Source of the DNA: a virus
Virus record (IMG/VR): IMGVR_UViG_3300035188_001352
Span: 1 to 64,000 of that record
Strand: one strand, 5' to 3'
Length of the DNA: 64,000 bases
A program made the position numbers and the translations under genes. Below the pieces are notes generated by a model that had not been told where the DNA came from, ran no database searches, and saw nothing but the letters and a program-made list of their open reading frames with translations. Of the stretch, positions 51,534-58,621 are shown piece after piece; within the stretch, counting starts at the first letter, position 1; every line of letters starts with the position of its first letter.

Positions 51534-51836
51534 TTATGCTCCAACATAAATTGGAGTGCCAACATGAACTGGGTGTTCAGAAATATCTTGCTCGATAATC
51601 AATGCGCATTTGCCAAAGTTTTGCCATACTTTGAATGCAACATAGTTTTTGACAGGTTCTTCAATTTCAGCAAGCTGACCTTTTACATATTCGAGAATGT
51701 TATTTGGGTCGTCAGTTTTTACACTGCCGCCGATCCAAGAAGTTGTGGTTTCAACTGCGTCAGATGGAACTTCTTCAGTTTTTACCAAAAATTGAATGTA
51801 TTCAATTTCGTATTCATATGATTTAGAGGCAGCCAT
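51534..51836 (-). CDS. hypothetical protein
   Basis: A 100-residue protein. The frame is open to 51881 but the promoter -10 (51870-51875) falls inside that longer version, so the start is MAASKSYEYE at 51836. It is transcribed with the zincin gene one base downstream. No family is recognised. Confidence 0.65.
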   Translation of the reverse strand: MAASKSYEYEIEYIQFLVKTEEVPSDAVETTTSWIGGSVKTDDPNNILEYVKGQLAEIEEPVKNYVAFKVWQNFGKCALIIEQDISEHPVHVGTPIYVGA

Positions 51837-51869
51837 TGTAGTTCTCCACGTTTGTTTGAATATGGGTCT

Positions 51870-51897
51870 ATTATACAACATCCAAAGTAGATGTAAA
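51870..51897 (-). promoter_or_regulatory. sigma70-like promoter, conserved leader class
   Basis: On the minus strand TTTACA (51892-51897), 16 bases, TATAAT (51870-51875). It is identical over more than 35 bases to the promoter at 50910, including the spacer. Confidence 0.8.
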
Positions 51898-51923
51898 CGG
51901 TTGAAAGTGTTAACCAGATAACA

Positions 51924-51955
51924 AAAAAGGGAAGAACTTTTACATTCTTCCCCCT
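51924..51955 (-). terminator. rho-independent terminator after peroxidase gene
   Basis: An 8-bp stem GGGAAGAA (51929-51936 with 51945-51952) is followed on the minus strand by a U-run (51923-51928). It lies 26 bases after the peroxidase stop. Confidence 0.8.
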
Positions 51956-51980
51956 TTTCATTTTCACAAGGACTTACTTG

Positions 51981-54164
51981 TTATGGAGCTAACTTGGTTT
52001 CAAAGGTAGCCGGAGCAGCACGTCCATTACGTCCAGTTGCAGGAAGAACTAAGAAGTTATCCACTGCATCATTGGTATTTGGTTTAGCTGTTATAGTATG
52101 ACCATTAGGAATAGTCAACGAAGGATGGTCAAACGGAGCAGCTTCACGAGCAACACGATTATCAGTTAGCATCAACATAAAGTTCGTGATGTCAGTAAAG
52201 TCAGTTGCATCAAATCCAAGCACCTTGATTTCAGGATGTAAGTTTGGATTGTTGAACAAACCACCATTGTTATATAACATCATCACTTCGTTCAAATTCT
52301 TAGCAGAACCATTATGGAAGTATGGAGCAGTCAAACTAACATTACGTAATGATGGAGTTTTGAATGAACCATCAGTTCTAGCAGGTGATAAAGCTGGAGT
52401 CATAACAAGTGGAACACCATTGACATCAACAAAGTTAGTAGCAACATTGAATACATCAACTGTATTTGGAGGAGCACAAGCACCACCATTCGCAGGAGTC
52501 ACTAAGTCAGTTGGGCATGAAGCTAAACCAAAAGCATTTTGCCATTGTTGTGAAAATGCAAGAGGATTTCCCCAAGGATCATTACCACCAAGACCACGGT
52601 CAAATGCAATTGGAGTCACACCAATATCATAGAACCCTAAGTCATAAGAACCAAATTGTAAAGCTGGGTCAAACACTGGAACAACCGCTTCTGCAACAAC
52701 TGCACCTGGTAAGAACGGCATTGGTTCAACCATAAAGCCATTTGGAACTGCATTCGGGTCAGTTATATTGACACCAATTGGAGCAGGAGCTAATGCAGTA
52801 AATGTAGCTGATGAGAACTCAGGACCATTATGACAGAAGATACAAGCACCATTCTTTTGTGGAATAGGAGCAAGAGTTACAGGGTCAACACCAACTTGCG
52901 GATTCAATGGACTAACTGCTCCCATGAACAAATCGAAACCACGTGATTGACTTCTGTTCATACCAATGAATGTTCCATTAGGACGACGAATTAGCTGAGG
53001 AGCAGTTCCCACTGGAACGGGATTACCAGCAACAGTAATAGGTTGTCTTACACGTAGTAAGTTATCATATGGAGAATTACCAGAACGTAAGGTATCTTCA
53101 TAAGCTTGAACTGCTAAACCGAAGAACAATGGAAAGTTGGCTTCATCAAGTGGAATGTTTGATGGATTGACACCTGTCCAGAATACTGGTTGGAAAGCTC
53201 TTTGAATAAGAGTTCTGTATAATGGTTTGTTAGTTCTGAAAGTTGATAAAACACTATCAGTAGCACTAATTGTTTGGGTATTCAAAATCTTTCTACCAAC
53301 AAGCTTAGTACCAACAGTCGTAAAGGTTCTACCTGCACAGCTCATTTCCAAGTCAGATAATACAGGACCAACTGCTTGAGAAGCAAGTGATGCATTATCA
53401 ATAACGAGTTTGACTTGTGTTGGAACACCACCAACTGGAGTCATCCATACTTTAGAGTTTTGGTCACGTAGTCCAAATGGATTTGCTCCATTGAAGACTT
53501 TGTTTGCACGACCATCCCAGAAGTTTCTGACATAGAATGTAGCATTGATTGAAGATGGAGTATTACGAGGTTCTACACGACGAACGTTGATACCATTCAC
53601 AGATGCTTCATCAAGAATTCTTGATGTACAAGTATCGCCATCTAAAAGTGGATCATTTCCAACAAAAGTTCCGTTCAAAGTACCAGCAGAACTGATAACA
53701 TCATCAACTACAGTAGCAGATAACTTAGTTGGATTGGCAGGATCATTTGGAGCACCAAATACCCAAAGAGGAAAATCGCTAACTTTCAGTTGAGCATTAG
53801 GACCAACAGTTCCACCAGGAAGAGCATCATAAGTATGGTTGTTATGATTGAAACCTGGATTGATTTGATTGATTGTACGACTATCAGCACCTGCTGCAAA
53901 GTGACAAGAAGCACAAGCCATACCGTCAGAACCAACCGCAGTATCCCAGAATAATGCTTTACCTAATTGAACCAGTGCAGCATTGTTACGGGTAATTGAA
54001 GTGATACCGTTGAGCTGTGAAACACCATCAATTGTGACGGTCATTGGAGGTTTGACCGCAGTATTTAGAGGAGTTGGTTGAATGAACAACACTGCCTCAG
54101 ACACAATCGGCAAACTAAAGAGTCCTACTGCTGACGCGAGCAGGAATATAGCTTTTGATTTCAT
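51981..54164 (-). CDS. exported di-haem cytochrome c peroxidase / MauG-family protein
   Basis: A 727-residue protein with a signal peptide (cut near SEA, about residue 24). It has two CxxCH haem-c sites: CASCH (84-88) and CIFCH (about 436-440). The C-terminal [17 protein letters not shown] motif (about 610-630) is typical of the CcpA/MauG superfamily. It is about twice the usual 330-380 residues, with large loops between the sites. It would be a periplasmic peroxidase or oxidase needing host cytochrome c maturation. It has its own terminator and an exported-protein neighbour (Lpp-like). Confidence 0.85.
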   Translation of the reverse strand: MKSKAIFLLASAVGLFSLPIVSEAVLFIQPTPLNTAVKPPMTVTIDGVSQLNGITSITRNNAALVQLGKALFWDTAVGSDGMACASCHFAAGADSRTINQINPGFNHNNHTYDALPGGTVGPNAQLKVSDFPLWVFGAPNDPANPTKLSATVVDDVISSAGTLNGTFVGNDPLLDGDTCTSRILDEASVNGINVRRVEPRNTPSSINATFYVRNFWDGRANKVFNGANPFGLRDQNSKVWMTPVGGVPTQVKLVIDNASLASQAVGPVLSDLEMSCAGRTFTTVGTKLVGRKILNTQTISATDSVLSTFRTNKPLYRTLIQRAFQPVFWTGVNPSNIPLDEANFPLFFGLAVQAYEDTLRSGNSPYDNLLRVRQPITVAGNPVPVGTAPQLIRRPNGTFIGMNRSQSRGFDLFMGAVSPLNPQVGVDPVTLAPIPQKNGACIFCHNGPEFSSATFTALAPAPIGVNITDPNAVPNGFMVEPMPFLPGAVVAEAVVPVFDPALQFGSYDLGFYDIGVTPIAFDRGLGGNDPWGNPLAFSQQWQNAFGLASCPTDLVTPANGGACAPPNTVDVFNVATNFVDVNGVPLVMTPALSPARTDGSFKTPSLRNVSLTAPYFHNGSAKNLNEVMMLYNNGGLFNNPNLHPEIKVLGFDATDFTDITNFMLMLTDNRVAREAAPFDHPSLTIPNGHTITAKPNTNDAVDNFLVLPATGRNGRAAPATFETKLAP

Positions 54165-54326
54165 ATGAATATACCTTATAAGGAGTTATACTAAAGGGAG
54201 TATATGAAATAAACGCATAACGTAAGTATGTTCTATCACACTCCACTAAGAGTATCTTTATCATCAGGTATAATAGTTCCACTTATTGTTACAAGTACTA
54301 TTTCATACAGGTTTTACAAATAACGC

Positions 54327-54357
54327 TCCATGAAAATCATCCTAATGTTCATGGAGA
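54327..54357 (-). terminator. hairpin after tRNA-Gln
   Basis: CTCCATGAA (54327-54335) pairs with TTCATGGAG (54349-54357). It lies 25 bases after the tRNA-Gln 3' end on the minus strand. No U-run, so it may be a processing or protective hairpin. Confidence 0.45.
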
Positions 54358-54381
54358 ATCATTCATTCTTTTTACAGAATT

Positions 54382-54456
54382 TGGCAAGCACGGCTGGAAT
54401 CGAACCAACATTGTCAGAGTCAAAGTCTGATGTACTAACCGTTGTACGACGTGCCT
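54382..54456 (-). tRNA. tRNA-Gln (TTG)
   Basis: A 75-base cloverleaf with acceptor AGGCACG/CGTGCTT, D stem GTAC/GTAC, anticodon stem TCAGA/TCTGA with loop CTTTGAC (anticodon TTG) and T loop TTCGATT. CCA is encoded. Confidence 0.9.
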
Positions 54457-54564
54457 AAATGTTCTTGTTTGAAGAACCTAGAGACACATTATACACATTA
54501 GGTATTATACGTCAGTAAGTTCTTCGATAATCTGTTGTTGCTGTCGATTCATAGTATGTGTGCT

Positions 54565-54831
54565 TTATTTGTATTGAGTTTTGTTGAACAATCTGTCCAA
54601 TTTTTCGTTTGTATCTTTTGCATACTGAGCAGCAAGGTTAGCAGCTTGTTCAGCAGCACCGGCACGAGCAGAAGCTTGAGCAGCCAAAGCTTTAGCTTCA
54701 GAAGCTGAATTAGAAGCAGCAGCTACTTTTGGAGCTAATGCATCGATTTGACCTTGTAAGTTTTCAATGTCACCATTAGTTGCGCAACCAGTTAGAGCGA
54801 AGATGGTAAAAAGTAATGCAATTTTTTTCAT
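54565..54831 (-). CDS. Lpp/OprI-like murein lipoprotein
   Basis: An 88-residue lipoprotein with lipobox LTGC (Cys about residue 16) and then an Ala-rich coiled coil in heptads (NLQGQIDALAPKVAAASNSA, SEAKALAAQASARAGAAEQA). It ends KTQYK. Length and layout match Braun lipoprotein (E. coli Lpp) and OprI, whose C-terminal Lys is joined to peptidoglycan by L,D-transpeptidases. Here too the last residue is Lys. A role in tethering the outer membrane is inferred. Confidence 0.8.
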   Translation of the reverse strand: MKKIALLFTIFALTGCATNGDIENLQGQIDALAPKVAAASNSASEAKALAAQASARAGAAEQAANLAAQYAKDTNEKLDRLFNKTQYK

Positions 54832-54867
54832 TGTGTATCTTTCCTATTGTGTTGATATAATTTAGTA

Positions 54868-54920
54868 TTTATTGACTATTCTTATGCAAGTATTAAAAAT
54901 GCATAAGAATAGTCAATAAA
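54868..54920. repeat. 21-bp perfect inverted repeat
   Basis: 54868-54888 and 54900-54920 (TTTATTGACTATTCTTATGC...) are perfectly complementary with an 11-base loop. The repeat spans the end of the 49-residue gene and lies upstream of the Lpp-like gene. It may be a terminator, attenuator or binding site. Confidence 0.8.
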
Positions 54921-55031
54921 TTTTTTACAGTGTTTTTCTTTACGTTTGTATTGCTTGGATTTATCTTCTTCAACTTTAGCACGATTGAAGCGACAACAAT
55001 ACTTCGCTACTATGTTATTTATTTTCTTCAT
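54882..55031 (-). CDS. small basic protein (49 aa)
   Basis: An ORF with GGAG seven bases before the ATG. It starts MKKINNIVAKYCCRFNRAK, is rich in Lys, and has three Cys (CC and HC). The last codons form the left part of a large inverted repeat. It sits just after tRNA-Cys. The function is unknown. Confidence 0.55.
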   Translation of the reverse strand: MKKINNIVAKYCCRFNRAKVEEDKSKQYKRKEKHCKKFIDYSYAFLILA

Positions 55032-55049
55032 TTACTCTCTCCTTTCAAG

Positions 55050-55126
55050 TGGAGTCGAAGACGAGACTTGAACTCGTAGTATTCAGTTTTGCAGACTGAT
55101 GCACTTACCAATTTTGCTACTTCGAC
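55050..55126 (-). tRNA. tRNA-Cys (GCA)
   Basis: Acceptor GTCGAAG/CTTCGAC, anticodon stem TCAGT/ACTGA with loop CTGCAAA (anticodon GCA), T loop TTCAAGT, CCA encoded. It lies just after the 55133-55624 gene. Confidence 0.9.
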
Positions 55127-55132
55127 AAATTC

Positions 55133-55624
55133 TTACCATTTTACCATAGTTCTTAACATTGCTTCATCTGCATCTATTGCTTCTGCCTTCAAGTATAACT
55201 TTTCTGGAGCTTTACTGAAGTACAAAAATAGAGCAGGACATAACCAACCACTAATACCTGGAGTCCAATGTCCAGGAACATGCCAACGATACCAGTTGCC
55301 ATGGATATTTCCGCTATAGTCTAATCCCTCTTTAACCCAATCACCAATCAATTGGTGACCTTTGAAAGGCTTATCACTAAATGACATCTTGAACCCATTC
55401 TTAGCAGAGGGAATGTCTCTGACTAAGAAATCAATTGCTTCATCAGTACCGGAAATAAAGGCTTCCCATTTGAGCCCAGTTTCTTTGTCATCAAATACCC
55501 AAATGTCATAACCTTCAATTTCCTTGCCGTCTTTGTCATTCATTACCCATGCAGAACCTGATAGCTTATATGGATAAAGAACGCGAACTTGTTCTTCCTT
55601 CTTCTTACAAAATGGCCAAAACAT
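55133..55624 (-). CDS. hypothetical protein
   Basis: A 163-residue soluble protein with a basic, Cys-containing start (MFWPFCKKKEEQ) and a Trp/His/Pro-rich patch (GNWYRWHVPGHWTPGISGW, about 109-127). It lies between two tRNA genes. No family is recognised. Confidence 0.6.
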   Translation of the reverse strand: MFWPFCKKKEEQVRVLYPYKLSGSAWVMNDKDGKEIEGYDIWVFDDKETGLKWEAFISGTDEAIDFLVRDIPSAKNGFKMSFSDKPFKGHQLIGDWVKEGLDYSGNIHGNWYRWHVPGHWTPGISGWLCPALFLYFSKAPEKLYLKAEAIDADEAMLRTMVKW

Positions 55625-55640
55625 TTAGTACCTTATAGTA

Positions 55641-55716
55641 TGGAGCCTCGTATCTGATTCGAACAGATGACCTATTCATTACTAGTGAATTGCTCTACCA
55701 ACTGAGCTAACGAGGC
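55641..55716 (-). tRNA. tRNA-Thr (AGT)
   Basis: A 76-base cloverleaf: acceptor GCCTCGT-type, D arm GCTC...GAGC, anticodon stem ATTCA/TGAAT with loop CTAGTAA, hence anticodon AGT, T loop TTCGAAT, CCA encoded. An A at position 34 is unusual in bacteria except in tRNA-Arg(ACG). Confidence 0.85.
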
Positions 55717-55722
55717 AATAAT

Positions 55723-55797
55723 TGGAGCTCCCACCCGGAACTGACCCGAGAACCGCGGGTTACAAAGCCGCCGTTTTTCCCGTTAAACTATAGGAGC
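55723..55797 (-). tRNA. tRNA-Thr (TGT)
   Basis: Acceptor GCTCCTA/TGGGAGC, D stem GTTT/AAAC, anticodon loop TTTGTAA (anticodon TGT), CCA encoded. The anticodon stem GCGGC/CCCGC has one C-C mismatch next to the loop. It gives a second Thr isoacceptor beside the AGT gene. Confidence 0.85.
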
Positions 55798-55826
55798 ATA
55801 TTTTTTATTTATAGTCTTATTCTAAT

Positions 55827-55902
55827 TGGTCGTGAAGCTTGGATTCGAACCAAGGACACAAGCATTATGAATGCTTTGCTCTACCGACTGAGCTACATCA
55901 CG
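55827..55902 (-). tRNA. tRNA-Met or tRNA-Ile2 (CAT)
   Basis: Acceptor CGTGATG/CTTCACG (one T-T mismatch), D stem GCTC/GAGC, anticodon stem AAGCA/TGCTT with loop TTCATAA (anticodon CAT), CCA encoded. Lacking the three G-C pairs of initiators, it is an elongator Met or a lysidine-type Ile tRNA. Confidence 0.85.
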
Positions 55903-56083
55903 ATTGTTCTTTTACCCAATCCAAAAACTCTTCAGCTCCATCACGTTGCATTATAGCTGCATCATCATATTGCAAAAGTGGTTCATTACCTTTTCTTTCA
56001 TGAGTATCTTCAAATGTTTGTAACATTGACTGAAGTTCTTCAATTGTATATCTTACTTCTTTCTTACGTCTTACTCCACCCAT
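55898..56083 (-). CDS. hypothetical protein
   Basis: A 61-residue charged protein (MGGVRRKKEVRYTIEELQSM). Its stop lies within the first five bases of the tRNA-Met/Ile gene, so the mRNA would be cut there by tRNA processing. The function is unknown. Confidence 0.55.
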   Translation of the reverse strand: MGGVRRKKEVRYTIEELQSMLQTFEDTHERKGNEPLLQYDDAAIMQRDGAEEFLDWVKEQS

Positions 56084-56084
56084 G

Positions 56085-56417
56085 TTATATCAATCCTTCT
56101 TCCAAAAGAACTAATGCTATATCATAACGATACATATAACGAAGTTCTCGCATTGTGCAATTACAGTATGGATGACTACCTTGAGGACCCATACAACAAC
56201 AAGCATCAGAATAAGGCTGCAACATTAGTTCTTGAAACATATCTAGTTTCATCTGTTTTGATGCATAAATCTGTGTCATAAATTCAAAATTTTCTTTGAA
56301 ATATTGAACCAAAGATGCCAATAATTCGGGAGTCACCGGAAACTTATTCTCGATTTGCTCCACTTCCCGTAGTGTATCAGCCATCGTTTTCAATTGGAAG
56401 ACTTCTTGATAGTTCAT
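56085..56417 (-). CDS. hypothetical protein with Cys cluster
   Basis: A 110-residue helical protein with a CCCMGPQGSHPYCNC patch (about 74-88), a possible metal site. It is adjacent to its neighbours by one base each. No family is recognised. Confidence 0.6.
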   Translation of the reverse strand: MNYQEVFQLKTMADTLREVEQIENKFPVTPELLASLVQYFKENFEFMTQIYASKQMKLDMFQELMLQPYSDACCCMGPQGSHPYCNCTMRELRYMYRYDIALVLLEEGLI

Positions 56418-56418
56418 C

Positions 56419-56739
56419 TTATTTCTCTACTTTGTAAAAGTTTCGACCATCTTTCGTTTCATACCCATAATGTTCCAACACTCGAGCCATATTAGTTCGA
56501 CCAACAGGATTTGACGTCACTAATTGAACATGGTCTGGAACAAAACCTCTATACATCAAATGACACAATACATCATAGCCATTCATTGCTTCACCTAAAT
56601 CATGGTCAAGACAAAGACATTCAATTCGGTCAAAATTTTCCATTACCATTTTGATGCCATCACGAGCATTCTTTGCAATCAATTCACAATTGAGTTCTCG
56701 GATATCATCAATGATTGCCCAAACTTTATTATCGCTCAT
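56419..56739 (-). CDS. cyclic-phosphate-processing receiver-like (cREC) protein
   Basis: A 106-residue receiver-fold protein. Start MSDNKVWAIIDDIRE at 56739, just after the upstream stop. Acid patch IIDDIR (about 9-14), CLDHDLG (about 43-49) with GYDVLCHLMYRG, and LVTSNPVGRTNM (about 73-84) match the phage and bacterial cREC domain associated with RNA ligase or cyclic phosphate processing. It could act in RNA-end repair, which fits a tRNA-rich phage, but no ligase or kinase partner is seen in the window. Confidence 0.65.
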   Translation of the reverse strand: MSDNKVWAIIDDIRELNCELIAKNARDGIKMVMENFDRIECLCLDHDLGEAMNGYDVLCHLMYRGFVPDHVQLVTSNPVGRTNMARVLEHYGYETKDGRNFYKVEK

Positions 56740-56740
56740 C

Positions 56741-57016
56741 TTAGTTATTTCCACGTTGAATAGTAAAAGACGGATATGTTTCTCGAACTAGTTCTGATAA
56801 GACTTCTTTCAAGTCAGTAATATCTGTTGAAAGTTTGATACGTTCTAAAAGTTCATTTCGCTTTTGTTCTTTCTTCAAGTATTGATGAGCAGTTGGCAAA
56901 CTAACACCATACTTCTTACTCACTTCTTTTACTCGTTCAGCACAAATCTTACTCATCTTTCTATGTTCCACTTTTTTGCTATAAAGAGTATTTGCAAGGA
57001 GATACTGGGTTTTCAC
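56741..57016 (-). CDS. small helix-turn-helix-like protein
   Basis: A 91-residue protein from a GTG at 57014-57016, or 71 residues from MSKICAERV. The segment VKEVSKKYGVSLPTAHQYLK looks like a helix-turn-helix. A possible regulator or DNA-binding protein. The GTG overlaps the TGA of an upstream open frame, suggesting coupling. Confidence 0.5.
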   Translation of the reverse strand: MKTQYLLANTLYSKKVEHRKMSKICAERVKEVSKKYGVSLPTAHQYLKKEQKRNELLERIKLSTDITDLKEVLSELVRETYPSFTIQRGNN

Positions 57017-57168
57017 CAGTATGGTGGCTTGGTTATGCTTCTATAGAAAGCGGCCACATTACATCCCGAATAACTTAGCTGATAAGAACCACCAAATCTA
57101 CCAATGTTATCGATAAGTTGGAATCGTTCACCAACTGTATCTCCCGCAAATACTCCTTCTTTTTGAAT
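57013..57168 (-). other. open frame without a standard start
   Basis: A protein-like frame (GDTVGERFQLIDNIGRFGGS, ending ITKPPYW, stop 57013-57015) runs from near a strong promoter into the GTG of the next gene, but has no ATG, GTG or TTG after the upstream in-frame stop. An ATT at 57166-57168 would make it almost leaderless. It is a small gene with an unusual start, or a remnant. Confidence 0.35.
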
Positions 57169-57176
57169 ATGTGTCT

Positions 57177-57204
57177 ATTATAAACAATTTTTAGCAGATG
57201 TAAA
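57177..57204 (-). promoter_or_regulatory. sigma70-like promoter, conserved leader class
   Basis: On the minus strand TTTACA (57199-57204), 16 bases, TATAAT (57177-57182), then AGACACATATTCAAAAAG, a leader close to that of the 50910 and 51870 promoters. It drives the 57013-55898 group. Confidence 0.75.
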
Positions 57205-57220
57205 CGGTTATTTTTGATAA

Positions 57221-57448
57221 CTACTTCACATTTTCACTATCTACTACAATCGGACCAATTTGACTCGTAGGACATTCTTTCAACCATGCAGTTACAATTC
57301 CAGCCGAACCAACTACTGCGTATTTGCATTCTTGCAAACCAGCATTGACTTTGATTGCTTCGCCAGCTTGAACTAATAGTGCTATACATAATCCGATAGT
57401 AGCCCCAATTCCAGCCAGCCATATCCACATTTTATGTTCACTTTCCAT
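57221..57448 (-). CDS. small membrane protein, GLQ(Q/E)C...KECPT family
   Basis: A 75-residue protein. Start MESEHKMWIWLAG at 57448 has GGAG eight bases upstream. One membrane helix (IWLAGIGATIGLCIALLVQA) precedes AGLQEC...WLKECPT, the same pattern as 47067-47300. It is probably inner-membrane anchored. The function is unknown. Confidence 0.6.
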   Translation of the reverse strand: MESEHKMWIWLAGIGATIGLCIALLVQAGEAIKVNAGLQECKYAVVGSAGIVTAWLKECPTSQIGPIVVDSENVK

Positions 57449-57467
57449 TCTATTGTCTCCGAGTTCT

Positions 57468-57896
57468 CTATTCATGTTTTAGTTTTGCATCTTCAAATTT
57501 GACCAACAATCTTGATGTATCCCCATCAGTTGGTCGCTTTACCAAATAACGTGCTGGGCTATGTTCGCAAATTCCAGTAATGACACCATGAATCAATTCA
57601 GTTCCTACTTCAAATGGAGGTTCAATCTTGTTGTCTTCTACCCACTTCTGTCTTGCGTTAGTCAATGCACATTCTGCAATCCAATGCAGTTCTTCAAGTT
57701 CATTGACGTCGTCAATAGTAAGGTCCCAACCATAACTGTCCAATTCTTTAGCAATCTTGAATCCATCCGGTCCGTAAGACATGTAAGCCTTGACCAAAGT
57801 ATTCAAATCACATTGAAACACTTCTTTAGCAAATTGAGCAAATGCTTCTGTCAGCATTTCTTTAGTTTCTTTTGGAGCAGGTGGATATTGGTTCAT
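57468..57896 (-). CDS. hypothetical protein
   Basis: A 142-residue soluble, acidic protein (LDSYGWDLTIDDVNELEELH). It is the first gene after tRNA-Val. No motif is recognised. Confidence 0.6.
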   Translation of the reverse strand: MNQYPPAPKETKEMLTEAFAQFAKEVFQCDLNTLVKAYMSYGPDGFKIAKELDSYGWDLTIDDVNELEELHWIAECALTNARQKWVEDNKIEPPFEVGTELIHGVITGICEHSPARYLVKRPTDGDTSRLLVKFEDAKLKHE

Positions 57897-57917
57897 TCAC
57901 AATCCTCTATCAATGTT

Positions 57918-57994
57918 TGGTACCTGAAACTGGGTTCGAACCAAGTGACCTCCGACTTGTAAGGACGGCGCTCTCCCAACTGAGCTATTCAGGC
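57918..57994 (-). tRNA. tRNA-Val (TAC)
   Basis: Acceptor GCCTGAA/TTTCAGG-type, D stem GCTC/GAGC, anticodon stem CCGTC/GTCGG (one T-T mismatch) with loop CTTACAA (anticodon TAC), CCA encoded. Confidence 0.9.
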
Positions 57995-58002
57995 TTTATG
58001 TT

Positions 58003-58098
58003 TGGAGTCGAGATGCAGATTTAAACTGCGTCGGACATTTATGGAATCCCCAATCATGCTCTTATTGATTCGTACCAGCACCACTGGACTCTCTCGAC
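58003..58098 (-). tRNA. class II tRNA, probably tRNA-Leu; anticodon unclear
   Basis: A 96-base gene with acceptor GTCGAGA/TCTCGAC, encoded CCA, T stem GCAG/CTGC and a long variable arm (GGAT/GTCC), as in Leu, Ser and Tyr tRNAs. The best anticodon stem AATCA/TGATT leaves a 9-base loop ATAAGAGCA, where U33 would be followed by AAG (Leu). It could be degenerate or oddly folded. It lacks the usual TTCGA loop (TTTAAAT). Confidence 0.5.
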
Positions 58099-58109
58099 TT
58101 GATTTAGTT

Positions 58110-58138
58110 ATTATATCACTAAAAGTACTACAAGTAAA
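58110..58138 (-). promoter_or_regulatory. sigma70-like promoter for tRNAs
   Basis: On the minus strand TTTACT (58133-58138), 17 bases, TATAAT (58110-58115), inside the end of the 37-residue gene. It would transcribe the class II tRNA and tRNA-Val. Confidence 0.6.
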
Positions 58139-58224
58139 ACAATTATTCCAACGAAGACAAATGCTAAGTCTCTAAACAAGTTTCCAAATAAAGCTCTTAC
58201 CCATTCATTTCGCGATGCTTTCAT
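58111..58224 (-). CDS. small membrane protein (37 aa)
   Basis: An ORF with TAGGAG six bases before the ATG. It starts MKASRNEWVRALFGN and then has one strong membrane helix (FVFVGIIVLLVVLLVI) up to its stop. It lies between tRNA-Arg and the class II tRNA. It is probably a small inner-membrane peptide. Confidence 0.6.
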   Translation of the reverse strand: MKASRNEWVRALFGNLFRDLAFVFVGIIVLLVVLLVI

Positions 58225-58236
58225 ATTACTCCTACT

Positions 58237-58593
58237 TTATAAGGTGGCCTCGCTGGTAGGATTTGAACCCACGACCGTAGGGATAGAAGCCCTCTGCTCT
58301 ATTCCAACTGAGCTACAGCGAGTTTGTTCTTCGACTTTCAATAGTTCATATCGTTCAACATCATACATTGACTCAAACCAAATCGTAAACACTACAGGCA
58401 ATTGGTATTGTGCTAATTGCTTTGTAACCCATTCAATGTTGTCATTTCGGATAACACGACCTGTCTTTAAGCACAATGCAATTGCAGTATTACAGAAGTA
58501 ATAGTAAGTTCTAAACCGTATCAGAACTATGCCAGCTTCTCGAGCTGTATTTTCTGCTTCATGTGAAACTGTGCCTCGTTGAAATCCACTCAT
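58237..58593 (-). CDS. hypothetical protein whose end runs through tRNA-Arg
   Basis: A 118-residue frame. Residues 1-90 look like a real soluble protein (IEWVTKQLAQYQLPVVFTIW). The last 28 or so (from CSSVGIEQR) are simply tRNA-Arg read on the same strand, with the stop 6 bases after the tRNA. Processing of the tRNA would leave an mRNA without a stop. It has no recognised family. Confidence 0.5.
   Translation of the reverse strand: MSGFQRGTVSHEAENTAREAGIVLIRFRTYYYFCNTAIALCLKTGRVIRNDNIEWVTKQLAQYQLPVVFTIWFESMYDVERYELLKVEEQTRCSSVGIEQRASIPTVVGSNPTSEATL
58245..58322 (-). tRNA. tRNA-Arg (TCT)
   Basis: Acceptor CTCGCTG/CAGCGAG, D stem GCTC/GAGC, anticodon loop CTTCTAT with GGG/CCC next to it (anticodon TCT), T loop TTCAAAT, CCA encoded. 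The whole gene lies inside the frame of the 58237-58593 ORF. Confidence 0.85.
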
Positions 58594-58621
58594 CGTCTAT
58601 TCTCTCTATCTCTAAAACTTT

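Noticed and set aside
52186-52632. 148-codon plus-strand frame inside the peroxidase gene
   Set aside because: It lies fully antisense to a clear di-haem peroxidase; a codon-bias shadow.
54506-54552. 15-codon ORF (MNRQQQQIIEEL) after tRNA-Gln region
   Set aside because: Too short, with no ribosome site.
58244-58501. 85-codon plus-strand frame across tRNA-Arg
   Set aside because: Its first third is the tRNA read backwards and the rest is antisense to a better frame.
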